Part shown: piece by piece, positions 36,277 through 46,618 of the stretch | How positions within the stretch are numbered: the first letter of the stretch is position 1 | Layout of the letters: the number at the start of each line of letters is the position of its first letter | Source of the DNA: Deltaproteobacteria bacterium | Lineage (GTDB): Bacteria > Myxococcota_A > Polyangia > GCA-2747355 > JADLHG01 | Assembly: GCA_020848905.1 (NCBI GenBank) | Contig: JADLHG010000061.1 | Location: 1-64,000, forward strand | DNA length: 64,000 nucleotides | Direction of reading: 5' to 3' | Program-made: the position numbers and the translations under genes | The notes under the pieces: generated by a model | What the model saw: the letters and a program-made list of their open reading frames with translations, nothing else | Databases searched by the model: none | Told to the model about the DNA's origin: nothing

Positions 36277-37398
36277 CTATCGAGGGGAGGGCTCGCTCCT
36301 TCTCCCGGCCGACGCCCGACGCCGCGCGCGTCGGCGGAACGCGCCGAAAGCGAGGAGCGTGCCGAGGAGGAGCACGGGACCGCTCCCCACGCCGGACGAC
36401 CCGCTCAGGGGGCCACCCACCGTCGAGGCGCCGCACCCGGGTCCGCCGAGGAAGTAGACGATGAGCGCGTCGGCGATGTGCGTGGCCTCGAAGCGCGCCA
36501 CCTCGGCGTTGCCGACGAGGAGGTTCGCGCCGCCCGCGGTCTTCTCGCTGAAACCCTTCTGCGTCAGCTCGGCGATCGCCTCGTTGGGCAGAAACTGCCC
36601 CGTGTATCCGTCTCCGTCCTGCTGCAGGTCGGCGGCCCGACGTGCGCAGGAGATGCCCGAGACGCCGCCGGTGGTGAAGACGTTGCTCACCACGAGCCCC
36701 TTGGCGCCGAGCGCCGCGGCCGTCACGCGAAACTTGGTCTTGAAGCCGTTCAGCCCGTCGGGAAAGAGGGCCTTCATGTCGCTCAGCACCGGCTGCGCGG
36801 GACCGGCGAAGACCTTGGTCACCGGCTGCCCCGACTGGAGCTGCGCCTCGACGGTCACCTCGTCGTCGGGGGCGAAGGGGACGGCCTCCGGCTGGTTGCT
36901 CGCCTTCTCGGCCTTCAGCTGATAATTGTCCGCCACGAGCGAGGCGCTGAGCTGGTAGCCCGACTGCTTGGCCTTGACGGTGAACTTCTTGACCTGCGCC
37001 TCCGGGTCGCTCGACCACTTGGTCACGTTCTCGTAGGCCACGCAGTACGCGCCGAGCTGACGGAACTTGCCGCGCAGCTCCTTCGAGGCGTAGCGGAAGG
37101 CGCCATAGACGCTGGTCTTGCCCTTGGTGAAGACCCCGCCCGACTCGGTCATGGAGGTCACGGCCCCGAGCGCCACGGGGTTCGTCTGAAGCTGCATGGC
37201 GGTGGACGGCGTGGGGCCCGCGTCGCCGCCTCCCCCGCCGTCACCGGGGGCGCTGCTCCCGTCGGCCTTCGGTGGTGCGCCCGAGTCCACCGTCGGAGAG
37301 CCGCCGGCGTCGGCGGTCGTGCCGCCGTTCGAACTGCACGCGGCGAGCAGCAGCGCGGTAGCCATCACGTTCACCCACGCACACCCCAAGGTCCGCAT
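36277..37398 (-). CDS. Lipoprotein with a C-terminal MYXO-CTERM-like membrane tail
   Basis: The 373-residue product has a lipobox (ATALLLAAC), a Gly/Asp/Pro linker to about residue 65, and an unrecognised globular domain of about 240 residues. The C terminus reads GPGCGAST, a Gly/Ser linker, a hydrophobic segment (GPVLLLGTLLAFGAF), then an Arg cluster. That order matches the MYXO-CTERM sorting signal, in which Cys is thought to be processed and lipidated. A protein with both an N-terminal lipobox and such a tail would be anchored at both ends. The start, ATG 37398, follows GGAGGAAG. It is divergent from the serine protease gene, sharing the palindromic promoter at 37432-37484. Confidence 0.78.
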   Translation of the reverse strand: MRTLGCAWVNVMATALLLAACSSNGGTTADAGGSPTVDSGAPPKADGSSAPGDGGGGGDAGPTPSTAMQLQTNPVALGAVTSMTESGGVFTKGKTSVYGAFRYASKELRGKFRQLGAYCVAYENVTKWSSDPEAQVKKFTVKAKQSGYQLSASLVADNYQLKAEKASNQPEAVPFAPDDEVTVEAQLQSGQPVTKVFAGPAQPVLSDMKALFPDGLNGFKTKFRVTAAALGAKGLVVSNVFTTGGVSGISCARRAADLQQDGDGYTGQFLPNEAIAELTQKGFSEKTAGGANLLVGNAEVARFEATHIADALIVYFLGGPGCGASTVGGPLSGSSGVGSGPVLLLGTLLAFGAFRRRARRRASAGRRSEPSPR

Positions 37399-37431
37399 CG
37401 TCTTCCTCCAGGCTAGATAGATAGGACGCGC

Positions 37432-37484
37432 AGGATAGCACGCTGCGCCGAGCCGTCGAACGGCTGCGGCGCGAGTGCTATGCT
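37432..37484. promoter_or_regulatory. Near-palindromic bidirectional promoter
   Basis: A 53-base near-perfect palindrome centred on GCCGT-CGA-ACGGC runs from AGGATAGCAC to GTGCTATGCT. It reads as two mirror-image promoters. On the minus strand TTCGAC (37455-37460) is 17 bases from TATCCT (37432-37437). On the plus strand TCGAAC (37456-37461) is 17 bases from TATGCT (37479-37484). The two opposed genes would share the central element, which may also be an operator. Confidence 0.5.
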
Positions 37485-38290
37485 CCGACGCGTGCTGCGC
37501 CTCTTGCTTCTTGTCGGACTCGCCTCGTGCGACGCGGGCGAGGAGACCCGTCTCGCGCACCGCTCTTTGCCTATCGTGAACGGTGTGCTCGACCGCAGCG
37601 TTCACGCGGTCGGTACCCTCCCGGGGTGTACGGCCACCCTCGCCGGACGGCGGCTCGCGCTCACCGCCGCGCATTGCGTGAAGACGGGCGAGCGTGTCGC
37701 GGTCACCTTCGAGGGCTGGCAGGGTCTGGCCCACGCCGAGCGCCACCCCGCCTACGACTTTCGCGCGCTCACCTACGACCTCGCGCTCCTCAGGCTCCTA
37801 GAGCCCGCACCCGCATCGATCGAGCCCCTCGCGCTGGCCTTCGTGGTCCCTGCGGCCGGCCAGACCGTCACCCTCCTCGGCCACGGGATCACCGCCGAGG
37901 ACCGGACGGACGGGGCCCTCCGTCGGCGGGCGACGAGCCGCGTGGCAGCCGTCTCGCCGCTCCGCTTCGTTCTCGGGGGAGACGCGCCCGGTCTCGGGCA
38001 GAGCTGCTACGGCGACTCGGGCGGGCCCGTGCTCGACGAGGGGGGCGACGTCATCGGGCTCGTCTCCGGAAGCCTCCCCCCCTGCGGACGCAGCACCGAC
38101 GTCACCCGGCTGGACGCGGCGGAGGCCTGGCTCCGAGAGGCCGGAGCGGGTGAGCTCCTCCTGGCAAACGCAGCGGGGTGTGCGGTGGCCGGTTCGTCGA
38201 GGCCGCCGTCTCCCAGCACGAGCTTCCTCGTCGGGATCGGGCTCCTCGCCCGCGCGGCGTGCGGTGCGCTCCGCCGACGCGCGCGGCGTT

Positions 38291-40591
<2,301 letters not shown>

Positions 40592-40634
40592 GGCTGCCTC
40601 TCGGTAAGGGGTGTGAGAGTTCTAGAAACGTCGT

Positions 40635-41993
40635 TCAAATAATGCCGAGCCAGGCCTCGAGGGTCTCCGCGGGCCACGCGCCGGGGCTCTCCGGCGTGAG
40701 CGCCAGCGCGTCGTCGAGCGGGAAACCGGCGATGGACGGCGCGCGGGGCCCGATCCGGGGCTCGCCGGAGGAGTCCTCCGCGGGCTCCACGACCAGCTCG
40801 AAGCGACCGTGATCGAAGGGCCGCCCGGGCGGGGGCGCCACGCGTACGACGCGCTCGCGCAGGCCGCGGCTCTCGAGCTCGAGGGCCCGGTGGATGCAGT
40901 ACGGGTTGTTCCCGGGGGCGCCGAGGAAGCAGTGCGCGGTCCAGCAGCAGCCGCCGCGGCAGATCTCGGCGTAGTAGCAGTCGCGACAGAAGCCGGAGAG
41001 GCTCTCGCGTCCGCGTCGCGCGAGCGCGGCGAACCCCGGCGTCTCGGCGAGCAAGGTGGCGAGGCGCGCGGTGGAAAGCGAGCCCTTGCCGTAACTCTCC
41101 GAGGGGAGGGACGAGCAGCCCTTGACGGTACCGTCGGCCTCGATGCCGAGCACCCACTCTCCCGCCTGGCAACCGGTCCAGTGCGCGCCTCGTTCGCCGC
41201 CGTAGCGCAGCGCCGCCTCGAAGGGCCCGAAGTAGCCCACGTTGTTGCCGGGGAAGAGCGAGACCCCCGCGGGGGTGAGGATGCGCTGCTTGACCCAGGC
41301 GAGCAGCGGAAAGAGCTCGAGCAGCTCGTAGGGTTGCAGGAGGAAGGCCGGTCGGTCGGCGGCGTGCCCCATCGGCACGCTGAGCTGCACCTGCCAGCCG
41401 GTGCTGCCCAGGCGTGCGAGGAGCTGCCCGAGCGCGGGGAGCTCGGGGGCCGAGAGCCGGTTGAGCTGCGTGTTGTTCACGAGGGAGAGGCCCCGCCGGA
41501 CCACGTTCTCGCAGGCGGCGAGCGCTGCCCGAAAGGAGCCCGCGACGCCCCGCTGCGCGTCGTGCGTGCGCGCGAGCCCGTCGAGCGAGATGCAGATCGT
41601 GCGTACCCCGGCGTCGGCGGCCTGGCCGACGCGCTCCGCGGTCAGATTGCGCCCCCCCGAGAGGAGACCGCAGATCATCCCTCGCTCGGAGATGGCGCGC
41701 GCGATGGTGGGCCAATCGGTTCGTAGATACGCCTCGCCGCCGAGGAGCGTTACTTCCCGGACGCCTACCTCGGCCAGCTGCTCGACGATCGCGAGGCAGG
41801 CCTCGGTCGAGAGCTCCGCGGCGCGCCCCTTGCCGGCGCGCGACCCGCAGTGGCGGCAGGCGAGGTCGCAGCGCAGCGTGAGCTCCCAGATGCAGTAGAG
41901 CGGGTGCGGCGCAGCGCGATCCGCCTCGGTCGGCGTGCGCGCGAGGCCTTCGGGATCACCGTCGAAGCGGGTGGCTGTGGGTGGTTCGTGCAT
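40635..41993 (-). CDS. Radical SAM/SPASM domain protein
   Basis: The 452-residue product has an N-terminal radical SAM motif TLRCDLACRHC (CxxxCxxC), the GGEAYLR strand and a TIM-barrel core to about residue 250. A C-terminal SPASM-type Cys cluster follows: GCQAGEW, KGCSSLP, GFCRDCYYAEICRGGCC and NPYCIHR. SPASM enzymes usually modify ribosomally made peptides or mature enzyme subunits. No small precursor gene, leader-binding PqqD protein or transporter lies beside it; the neighbours are maeB and a lectin-like lipoprotein. The substrate is therefore unknown, and an orphan maturase or enzyme activator is the best guess. Confidence 0.88.
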   Translation of the reverse strand: MHEPPTATRFDGDPEGLARTPTEADRAAPHPLYCIWELTLRCDLACRHCGSRAGKGRAAELSTEACLAIVEQLAEVGVREVTLLGGEAYLRTDWPTIARAISERGMICGLLSGGRNLTAERVGQAADAGVRTICISLDGLARTHDAQRGVAGSFRAALAACENVVRRGLSLVNNTQLNRLSAPELPALGQLLARLGSTGWQVQLSVPMGHAADRPAFLLQPYELLELFPLLAWVKQRILTPAGVSLFPGNNVGYFGPFEAALRYGGERGAHWTGCQAGEWVLGIEADGTVKGCSSLPSESYGKGSLSTARLATLLAETPGFAALARRGRESLSGFCRDCYYAEICRGGCCWTAHCFLGAPGNNPYCIHRALELESRGLRERVVRVAPPPGRPFDHGRFELVVEPAEDSSGEPRIGPRAPSIAGFPLDDALALTPESPGAWPAETLEAWLGII

Positions 41994-42067
41994 TGGCTGC
42001 GCGATCGACGAAGGCGCAGCATAGCACCGCCCGGGAGCGGAGGGTCAGGGGCGGGGTGAGCGGAGGG

Positions 42068-42781
42068 TCAGGGGCCGGTGGGCGGCGTGGCGGGCGGGAC
42101 GCGCTCGCAGATCACCGAATCGCGGGGCGGCTCGACGCACGGGACGTCGTTCCACTTGCCGTGCAGCGACGGATCGTTCTTGTACGCGCCGAACATGATC
42201 GCGCACTGCTCGATCCCCTTCGAGTTGTTGGGCTCGCCCGGCGTCCACTTCTTGAACGTGACCGGCTCGCCGCTCGGCCAGGTGAACTCGGACAGGTTCC
42301 CCGGCTTGCGCTCGAGGCCGATCCACGCCGACTGCACGAAGAGCGGCATGAGGCTGAAGATGAAATCGTTCTCCGCGGCCGAGCCGATGCTCGCGACCTG
42401 CGCCTTGACCTGCGCGCAGATGGCCTTGGCCGTGGCGAAGTCGATCCACTTGTAGCCGAGCATCGAGTAGCAGTGCCCGTTGAAGGGGAACTCCTGCCCC
42501 ACGCACGGGTTCGGCGGCCCGACGTCCGGCTGCGGCGCGTCGGGGGTGCGGGCGTCGGGGGGCCGCCCGAGGTCGGGGGCGGGCTCGATGGGCGTCTGTA
42601 CCGGCCGCGCCGCGTCGGGCGTAGCCGGTGGTGGCGGATTCACGCGAGCATCTTGGCGGGGCTTCAGGCGCCCCACCGGGTCCTGCGAGACTTCTCCAGA
42701 GATACAGCCAGCCGTCAGCCCGACGAGACTGCATAACACGCCGGCTACCGGCCGCCCTCCGACGAGGCGCGCGGTTGCCAT
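42068..42781 (-). CDS. C-type lectin domain lipoprotein
   Basis: The 237-residue product has a lipobox (VGLTAGC), a Pro/Asp/Ala linker to about residue 90, and a C-type lectin-like domain from about 92 to 230. The domain shows the conserved FNGHCYSM start, the WIGLERK strand, the calcium-site-2 triplet Glu-Pro-Asn (TPGEPNNSKG), the KWND pair and the final VICER Cys. In animal C-type lectins EPN goes with mannose-type sugar binding. Four Cys are placed for the two usual disulfides. A surface sugar-binding role is inferred. ATG 42781 has GAGGTGG upstream, and a motif shared with the 14-repeat lipoprotein gene lies at 42800-42818. Confidence 0.85.
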   Translation of the reverse strand: MATARLVGGRPVAGVLCSLVGLTAGCISGEVSQDPVGRLKPRQDARVNPPPPATPDAARPVQTPIEPAPDLGRPPDARTPDAPQPDVGPPNPCVGQEFPFNGHCYSMLGYKWIDFATAKAICAQVKAQVASIGSAAENDFIFSLMPLFVQSAWIGLERKPGNLSEFTWPSGEPVTFKKWTPGEPNNSKGIEQCAIMFGAYKNDPSLHGKWNDVPCVEPPRDSVICERVPPATPPTGP

Positions 42782-42799
42782 GAAGTGCCACCTCTTGTT

Positions 42800-42818
42800 T
42801 GCAGTGCACTAGAGCACG
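42800..42818 (-). promoter_or_regulatory. Motif shared with the 14-repeat lipoprotein promoter
   Basis: The minus strand reads CGTGCTCTAGTGCACTGCA, which differs from CGTACTCTAGTGGCACTGCA upstream of the 14-repeat lipoprotein (35321-35340) by one base and one single-base gap. It sits 19-37 bases before the lectin ATG. It may be a -10 region plus initiation site, or a shared regulator site. Confidence 0.45.
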
Positions 42819-43045
42819 GCGGTCGGACCCAATGCAAGGCCCGAATGAGGCTTTTGATTACAATATGTTGACCTGAGGCGGGCAACCTGGCCGCGCAGGT
42901 CAGCGGTGCTCCCACGCATGTAGGCCGCGCGACGTGGAAGTATGGAGATCTCCTGCGGAGCCCGCACCGCACTCACGGGGTCGGGGTCGCTTCCGGGGCG
43001 CAGGCGCGAGAGGCGCGAGAGGCGCGGTAGAGTAGCCTTCGGGCC

Positions 43046-44791
43046 ATGCGCTGCCTCGACGAGAACCAGGCGATCCAGTACGTCGAGGGGCTGCTTCCCG
43101 CGGACCAGGACGAGCGCGTCGCGGCGCACCTCGCCGAGTGCGACGACTGCCGCTGGCTCGTGACCTCCGCCGGTGCGGCGGCGCTCGCCGAGGCCTCCTC
43201 GGTGGCGGTCACGCTCCAGACCGACGAGGCGCAAGACGACGCCGAGCGCGCGGGGGACGGCCCGCGCGACCGTCGCGGCGAGGTGCTGCACCAGACCTAC
43301 GTCATCACGCGCTTCATCGGGAAGGGGGCCATGGGAGAGGTCTACGAGGCCTCCCACACGCGGCTCCCCAAGCGCTTCGCGGTGAAGTTCCTCTCGGGAC
43401 CCGGGGTCGAGAATCGCGACGCCATCGCGCGTATGCGGCGCGAGGCGGAGGTCACGAGCCGCCTCTCGCACCCGCACATCGTGGACGTGGTGGACTTCAA
43501 CCACTCGGATGACGGCACGCCCTTCATGGTGATGGACCTGCTCGAGGGCGAATCGCTCGCGGAGCGCTTGCGGCGCGAGGGACCGCTGCGCGACCTCGTC
43601 GAGGTGGGGGAGATCGTGAGGCAGGTGACCTCGGCGCTCGAGGCCGCGCACCGGCAGGGGGTGATCCACCGCGACCTGAAGCCGAGTCATCTATTTCTGT
43701 GTCGACGCGACGCGAGCGGGCCGTGGGTCAAGCTCCTCGACTTCGGCCTCTCGAAGATCCTGCTCGCGCGCGAGGCGCCCGGGGGCTGGAAGGGGCAGCT
43801 CACGCGCGTCGGCACGGTGCTCGGCTCCCCCGGCTTCATGTCGCCGGAGCAGGCGCTCGGTCAGTCGGCCGAGGCGGATGCGCGCGCGGACATCTTCTCC
43901 CTCGGGGCCACGCTCTACAAGGCGCTCTCCGGCTGCTCGCCCTTCGTCGGGCGCTCGCTCGAGGAGATTCTCGCGCACGTGGCGCACGGGGAGGTGCAGG
44001 AGGTCGATAGCTGGCGCGCGATCCCGCGCCCCATCCGGCGGGTCATCTGGCGGGCGCTGCGCAAGGACCCGGCCGCGCGGCAGGCCTCGATGGGCGAGCT
44101 GGCGGAGGAGTTCGCCTCCGCCGTGCGCGAGGCGCAAGGGAGAGCCCGAGCGGCGCCGCCCGAGCTGCGGAGCTCGACGGCGTCGCAAGGGCGGCGGGCC
44201 CGGCGGGGCTGGGTCCTGGCGCTGGGCGTCGTCGCACTCGGGAGTCTCGGGGCCGTCATGGCGTGGAGGTTCGGCTCGCGTCCCGTCGACGGCGAGAGGT
44301 CACCTGGTTCGCGGATCGCGACCGCGACAACGACCGCGACCGCGACCGCGACAACGACCGCGACAACGACAGCGACAGCGACAACGATCACCGACGCGCG
44401 GGTGCGAGGGGCCGTCGAGCGGGAGCGACCGGCGGTCTCGGCGGAGAGAACGGTCGAGCCCCGACCGGAGCCGCCCGTGTCTGATCCTTCGCGCGTGCGG
44501 GTGCGTACGGCGCGGCGGAGCGCGGTGGTTCGCAGCGCGGTGGGGCAGGCCACCCTGCTCGTGCAAAGCAAGGAGGCCGAGGGGGGAGCGCCCCTCTGGG
44601 CGGACGTGTACCTCGACGGCAGGATGGTGGGGCAGACGGCGCTGACCCTGCGCGGCCTCGCCGCGGGAGTCCACCGGGTGGAGCTGCGTCGAGCGGGCTA
44701 CCGCTCCGCCGCGCGGCGGGTCGTGCTCGAGCCGGGCGAGAACGCGCGCGTACGCTTTGCGCTCGAGCGCGCGTCGGCCGCGAATCAGTAG
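43046..44791 (+). CDS. Membrane Ser/Thr protein kinase with N-terminal zinc finger and C-terminal PEGA domain
   Basis: The 581-residue product begins with an anti-sigma-type zinc finger (HLAECDDC, about 1-40). The kinase domain (about 85-365) has GKGAMGEVYEA, Lys114 (FAVKFL), LLDFGLSK and the MSPEQ segment. The catalytic loop reads HRDLKPSH: the Mg-binding Asn of the usual HRDLKPxN is His215, so activity may be weak or altered. A membrane segment lies near 390-410 (WVLALGVVALGSLGAVMAW), then an Ala/Thr low-complexity linker encoded by a hexamer repeat, and a PEGA domain (about 505-575, VYLDGRMVGQTALT). Kinases of this layout sense the envelope in myxobacteria. The 3' end overlaps the convergent TPR gene by seven bases. 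Confidence 0.9.
   Translation: MRCLDENQAIQYVEGLLPADQDERVAAHLAECDDCRWLVTSAGAAALAEASSVAVTLQTDEAQDDAERAGDGPRDRRGEVLHQTYVITRFIGKGAMGEVYEASHTRLPKRFAVKFLSGPGVENRDAIARMRREAEVTSRLSHPHIVDVVDFNHSDDGTPFMVMDLLEGESLAERLRREGPLRDLVEVGEIVRQVTSALEAAHRQGVIHRDLKPSHLFLCRRDASGPWVKLLDFGLSKILLAREAPGGWKGQLTRVGTVLGSPGFMSPEQALGQSAEADARADIFSLGATLYKALSGCSPFVGRSLEEILAHVAHGEVQEVDSWRAIPRPIRRVIWRALRKDPAARQASMGELAEEFASAVREAQGRARAAPPELRSSTASQGRRARRGWVLALGVVALGSLGAVMAWRFGSRPVDGERSPGSRIATATTTATATATTTATTTATATTITDARVRGAVERERPAVSAERTVEPRPEPPVSDPSRVRVRTARRSAVVRSAVGQATLLVQSKEAEGGAPLWADVYLDGRMVGQTALTLRGLAAGVHRVELRRAGYRSAARRVVLEPGENARVRFALERASAANQ
44318..44388. repeat. Coding hexanucleotide repeat (GCGACN/ACGACN)
   Basis: About twelve imperfect six-base units encode an Ala-Thr run in the periplasmic linker of the kinase. 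Six-base units keep frame, so copy number could vary between isolates and change linker length. Confidence 0.75.
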
Positions 44792-45696
44792 CTCAGGTCG
44801 AGAGAGAGGCCGCTAGCCGCACCGAGCTGCGGGAGGACGCGCCACGCGCGGGCGGAGGGGGGTCGATCCGAGGCGGCCCGTTCCGTGCGTCCCTCCAGCC
44901 AGAAGAGCACTACCGCGCCCGCTGTGAGCACCCCCGCGAGGGCCCACGCGACGTTCGCGCCGACGAGCTTGCGCCCCATGGAGGCGTGGAGCTCTTCGTA
45001 GCGGCTCGGCGCGGCAGGCGTGGCGTAGCGGGTCCGCTCGGCGCAGGGCAGGCTCGGCTCGGCGAGCAGCTCGCAGGCCGCGTCCCGGTCGCTCCGCGCG
45101 GCCAGACCCACGCCGATGGCCACGGCCGCGCTGGCGAGCGCCGCCGCTCCCGCCACCCAGGTCCAGATCCGGCGGCGGGCGGGGCGTGCGGCGTCGCGAG
45201 GGGGTGGTGGACTCTTCGGCGGGGCCTTGGCGGCAGCGGGAGCGCGGGGGCGCGCTTCGGTGCGATGGGCACGAGGTGCGCGTTCGGCGGCCAGCGCGCG
45301 CTCGGCGGCCAGCGTGCGCTCGGCGGCCAGCGCGCGTCGGACCTCGTCGAAGAGGGCCACCACCTGGGGCTTGTAGCGGTGCGGGTCCGCGCGAAGGTGC
45401 GGCGCGTGGCTCAGCGCGCGACGGAAGCTCAGGCGCGCCTCCTCGGTCCGGTCCTCGGCCGCGGCGATGAGTCCCAGATAGAAGTGGACCTGCCCGAGCG
45501 TGGCGCTCTCCCGGGTCCGGGTGAGGGCCTGCCCGAGCAGAGCCCGCGCCTCCCGAAACGAGCCGTCGGCCACCCGGGTCACGGCGCGCCGGAGCAGCGA
45601 CTCGGCCGTCATTGACGCCGCAGGCTGGCCGAGGGCGCTCGGCCCGCTCGAGGCCAGGCCGAGGCCGAACAGCAGCGCGACGAGGCTACGGCGCAT
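44785..45696 (-). CDS. TPR-like membrane protein in sigma-factor operon
   Basis: The 303-residue product has a signal peptide (LVALLFGLGLASS) and two or three TPR-like helices to about residue 110 (FYLGLIAAAEDRTEEARLSFRRAL). A repeated LAAERALAAERA coil encoded by near-identical 18-base units follows, then a Pro/Ala linker and two membrane segments near 175-195 and 245-265. It starts inside the end of the sigma gene (ATGCGCCGTAG, 11-base overlap), so translation is probably coupled. Function unknown; an envelope sensor or regulator of the sigma factor is possible. Confidence 0.75.
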   Translation of the reverse strand: MRRSLVALLFGLGLASSGPSALGQPAASMTAESLLRRAVTRVADGSFREARALLGQALTRTRESATLGQVHFYLGLIAAAEDRTEEARLSFRRALSHAPHLRADPHRYKPQVVALFDEVRRALAAERTLAAERALAAERAPRAHRTEARPRAPAAAKAPPKSPPPPRDAARPARRRIWTWVAGAAALASAAVAIGVGLAARSDRDAACELLAEPSLPCAERTRYATPAAPSRYEELHASMGRKLVGANVAWALAGVLTAGAVVLFWLEGRTERAASDRPPSARAWRVLPQLGAASGLSLDLSY

Positions 45697-46618
45697 CGTC
45701 GTTGCTCTCGGACGGTCCACGGAAGAAGGAGCGGAGCGACACCTCGAAGCTCCCCTGAAGCAGACGCACGATGGTGGAGCACTCCTCGGTGGGGATCTCG
45801 AGCTCCGCTGCCAGGCCGGCCAGCGTGCGTTCGAGCAGCGTCTGGCGCAGGCGCTCCAGGCGGCGATGGATCGTGCTCGCGTGCACGCGCTGGGTGGCCG
45901 CGATTTCTTCGAGCCCGAGGCCGTCGGCGAAGCGCTGCTGGAGCAGCGCCCGCTCCTTCGGTGCGAGCCCCTCGAGCGCACGGAGCAGGGCTCGGCGGAA
46001 CGGCTCGCGGTATTTCGCCTTGGCGAGGTTCAGGGTCGGATTCGCCGCGTCCCGACAGAGCTCCTCGGCGAGCAGGTCCTGCGCCAGCTTCGCGTGCCGC
46101 TTCTCGTGCCCGAGGCCCCGGCGAGCGGTGCGTTCGGCGACCACGCGAAGCCAGGTCGAGAGGTGCCCGAGGCCGGAGTAGCCGGCGAGGAGCGGAGGCG
46201 AACCGCCGCGGCCCACGAAGAGCTCCAGGAGGAGCTCTTGCTCCAGCTCGTCGGCGAGCGCTGCGCCCAGACGCAGCTGGCGCAGCGTGGCGCGAAGGCG
46301 CGGGACGAACTCCGCGTAGAACGCGTCACGCGCGGCCGGACTCCCCTCGGCGCAGGCGAAGGCCAGGTAGAGGTCGCCGAGGCGCCAGCGCGGCAGGAGA
46401 CGCGCCAGGGCGGAGTCGCGGGGGAAGCGGGCCGCCACATGGGCGCAGAAGCGGTCGAGCTCGACGGAGACCGCGGGCCAGGCGGCGACCCCCTCGCGGA
46501 GCGCCGCCTCGAGCGACTCCACGAGCTCCGGAGCATGGGCCAGCTCGGCGCGCGCGGCCTCGTCGAGGCGAGCGGAGACGCGCGAGGCCAGGTTCGAGGA
46601 GGCTTCGCGGGCGTTCAT
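45686..46618 (-). CDS. Atypical sigma-70-family (ECF-like) RNA polymerase sigma factor
   Basis: The 310-residue product has a long N-terminal region (to about 115) not found in minimal ECF factors. A region-2-like block (LGHLSTWLRVVAERTARRG) and a clear region 4 helix-turn-helix (LAPKERALLQQRF, then LEEIAATQRVHASTIHRRLERL) follow. Its size and layout resemble the myxobacterial sigma subgroup with an extended N terminus. It overlaps the upstream propeller gene as ATGA and the downstream TPR gene by 11 bases. No classic anti-sigma gene is adjacent, but the neighbouring kinase has an anti-sigma-type zinc finger. Confidence 0.85.
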   Translation of the reverse strand: MNAREASSNLASRVSARLDEAARAELAHAPELVESLEAALREGVAAWPAVSVELDRFCAHVAARFPRDSALARLLPRWRLGDLYLAFACAEGSPAARDAFYAEFVPRLRATLRQLRLGAALADELEQELLLELFVGRGGSPPLLAGYSGLGHLSTWLRVVAERTARRGLGHEKRHAKLAQDLLAEELCRDAANPTLNLAKAKYREPFRRALLRALEGLAPKERALLQQRFADGLGLEEIAATQRVHASTIHRRLERLRQTLLERTLAGLAAELEIPTEECSTIVRLLQGSFEVSLRSFFRGPSESNDDAP

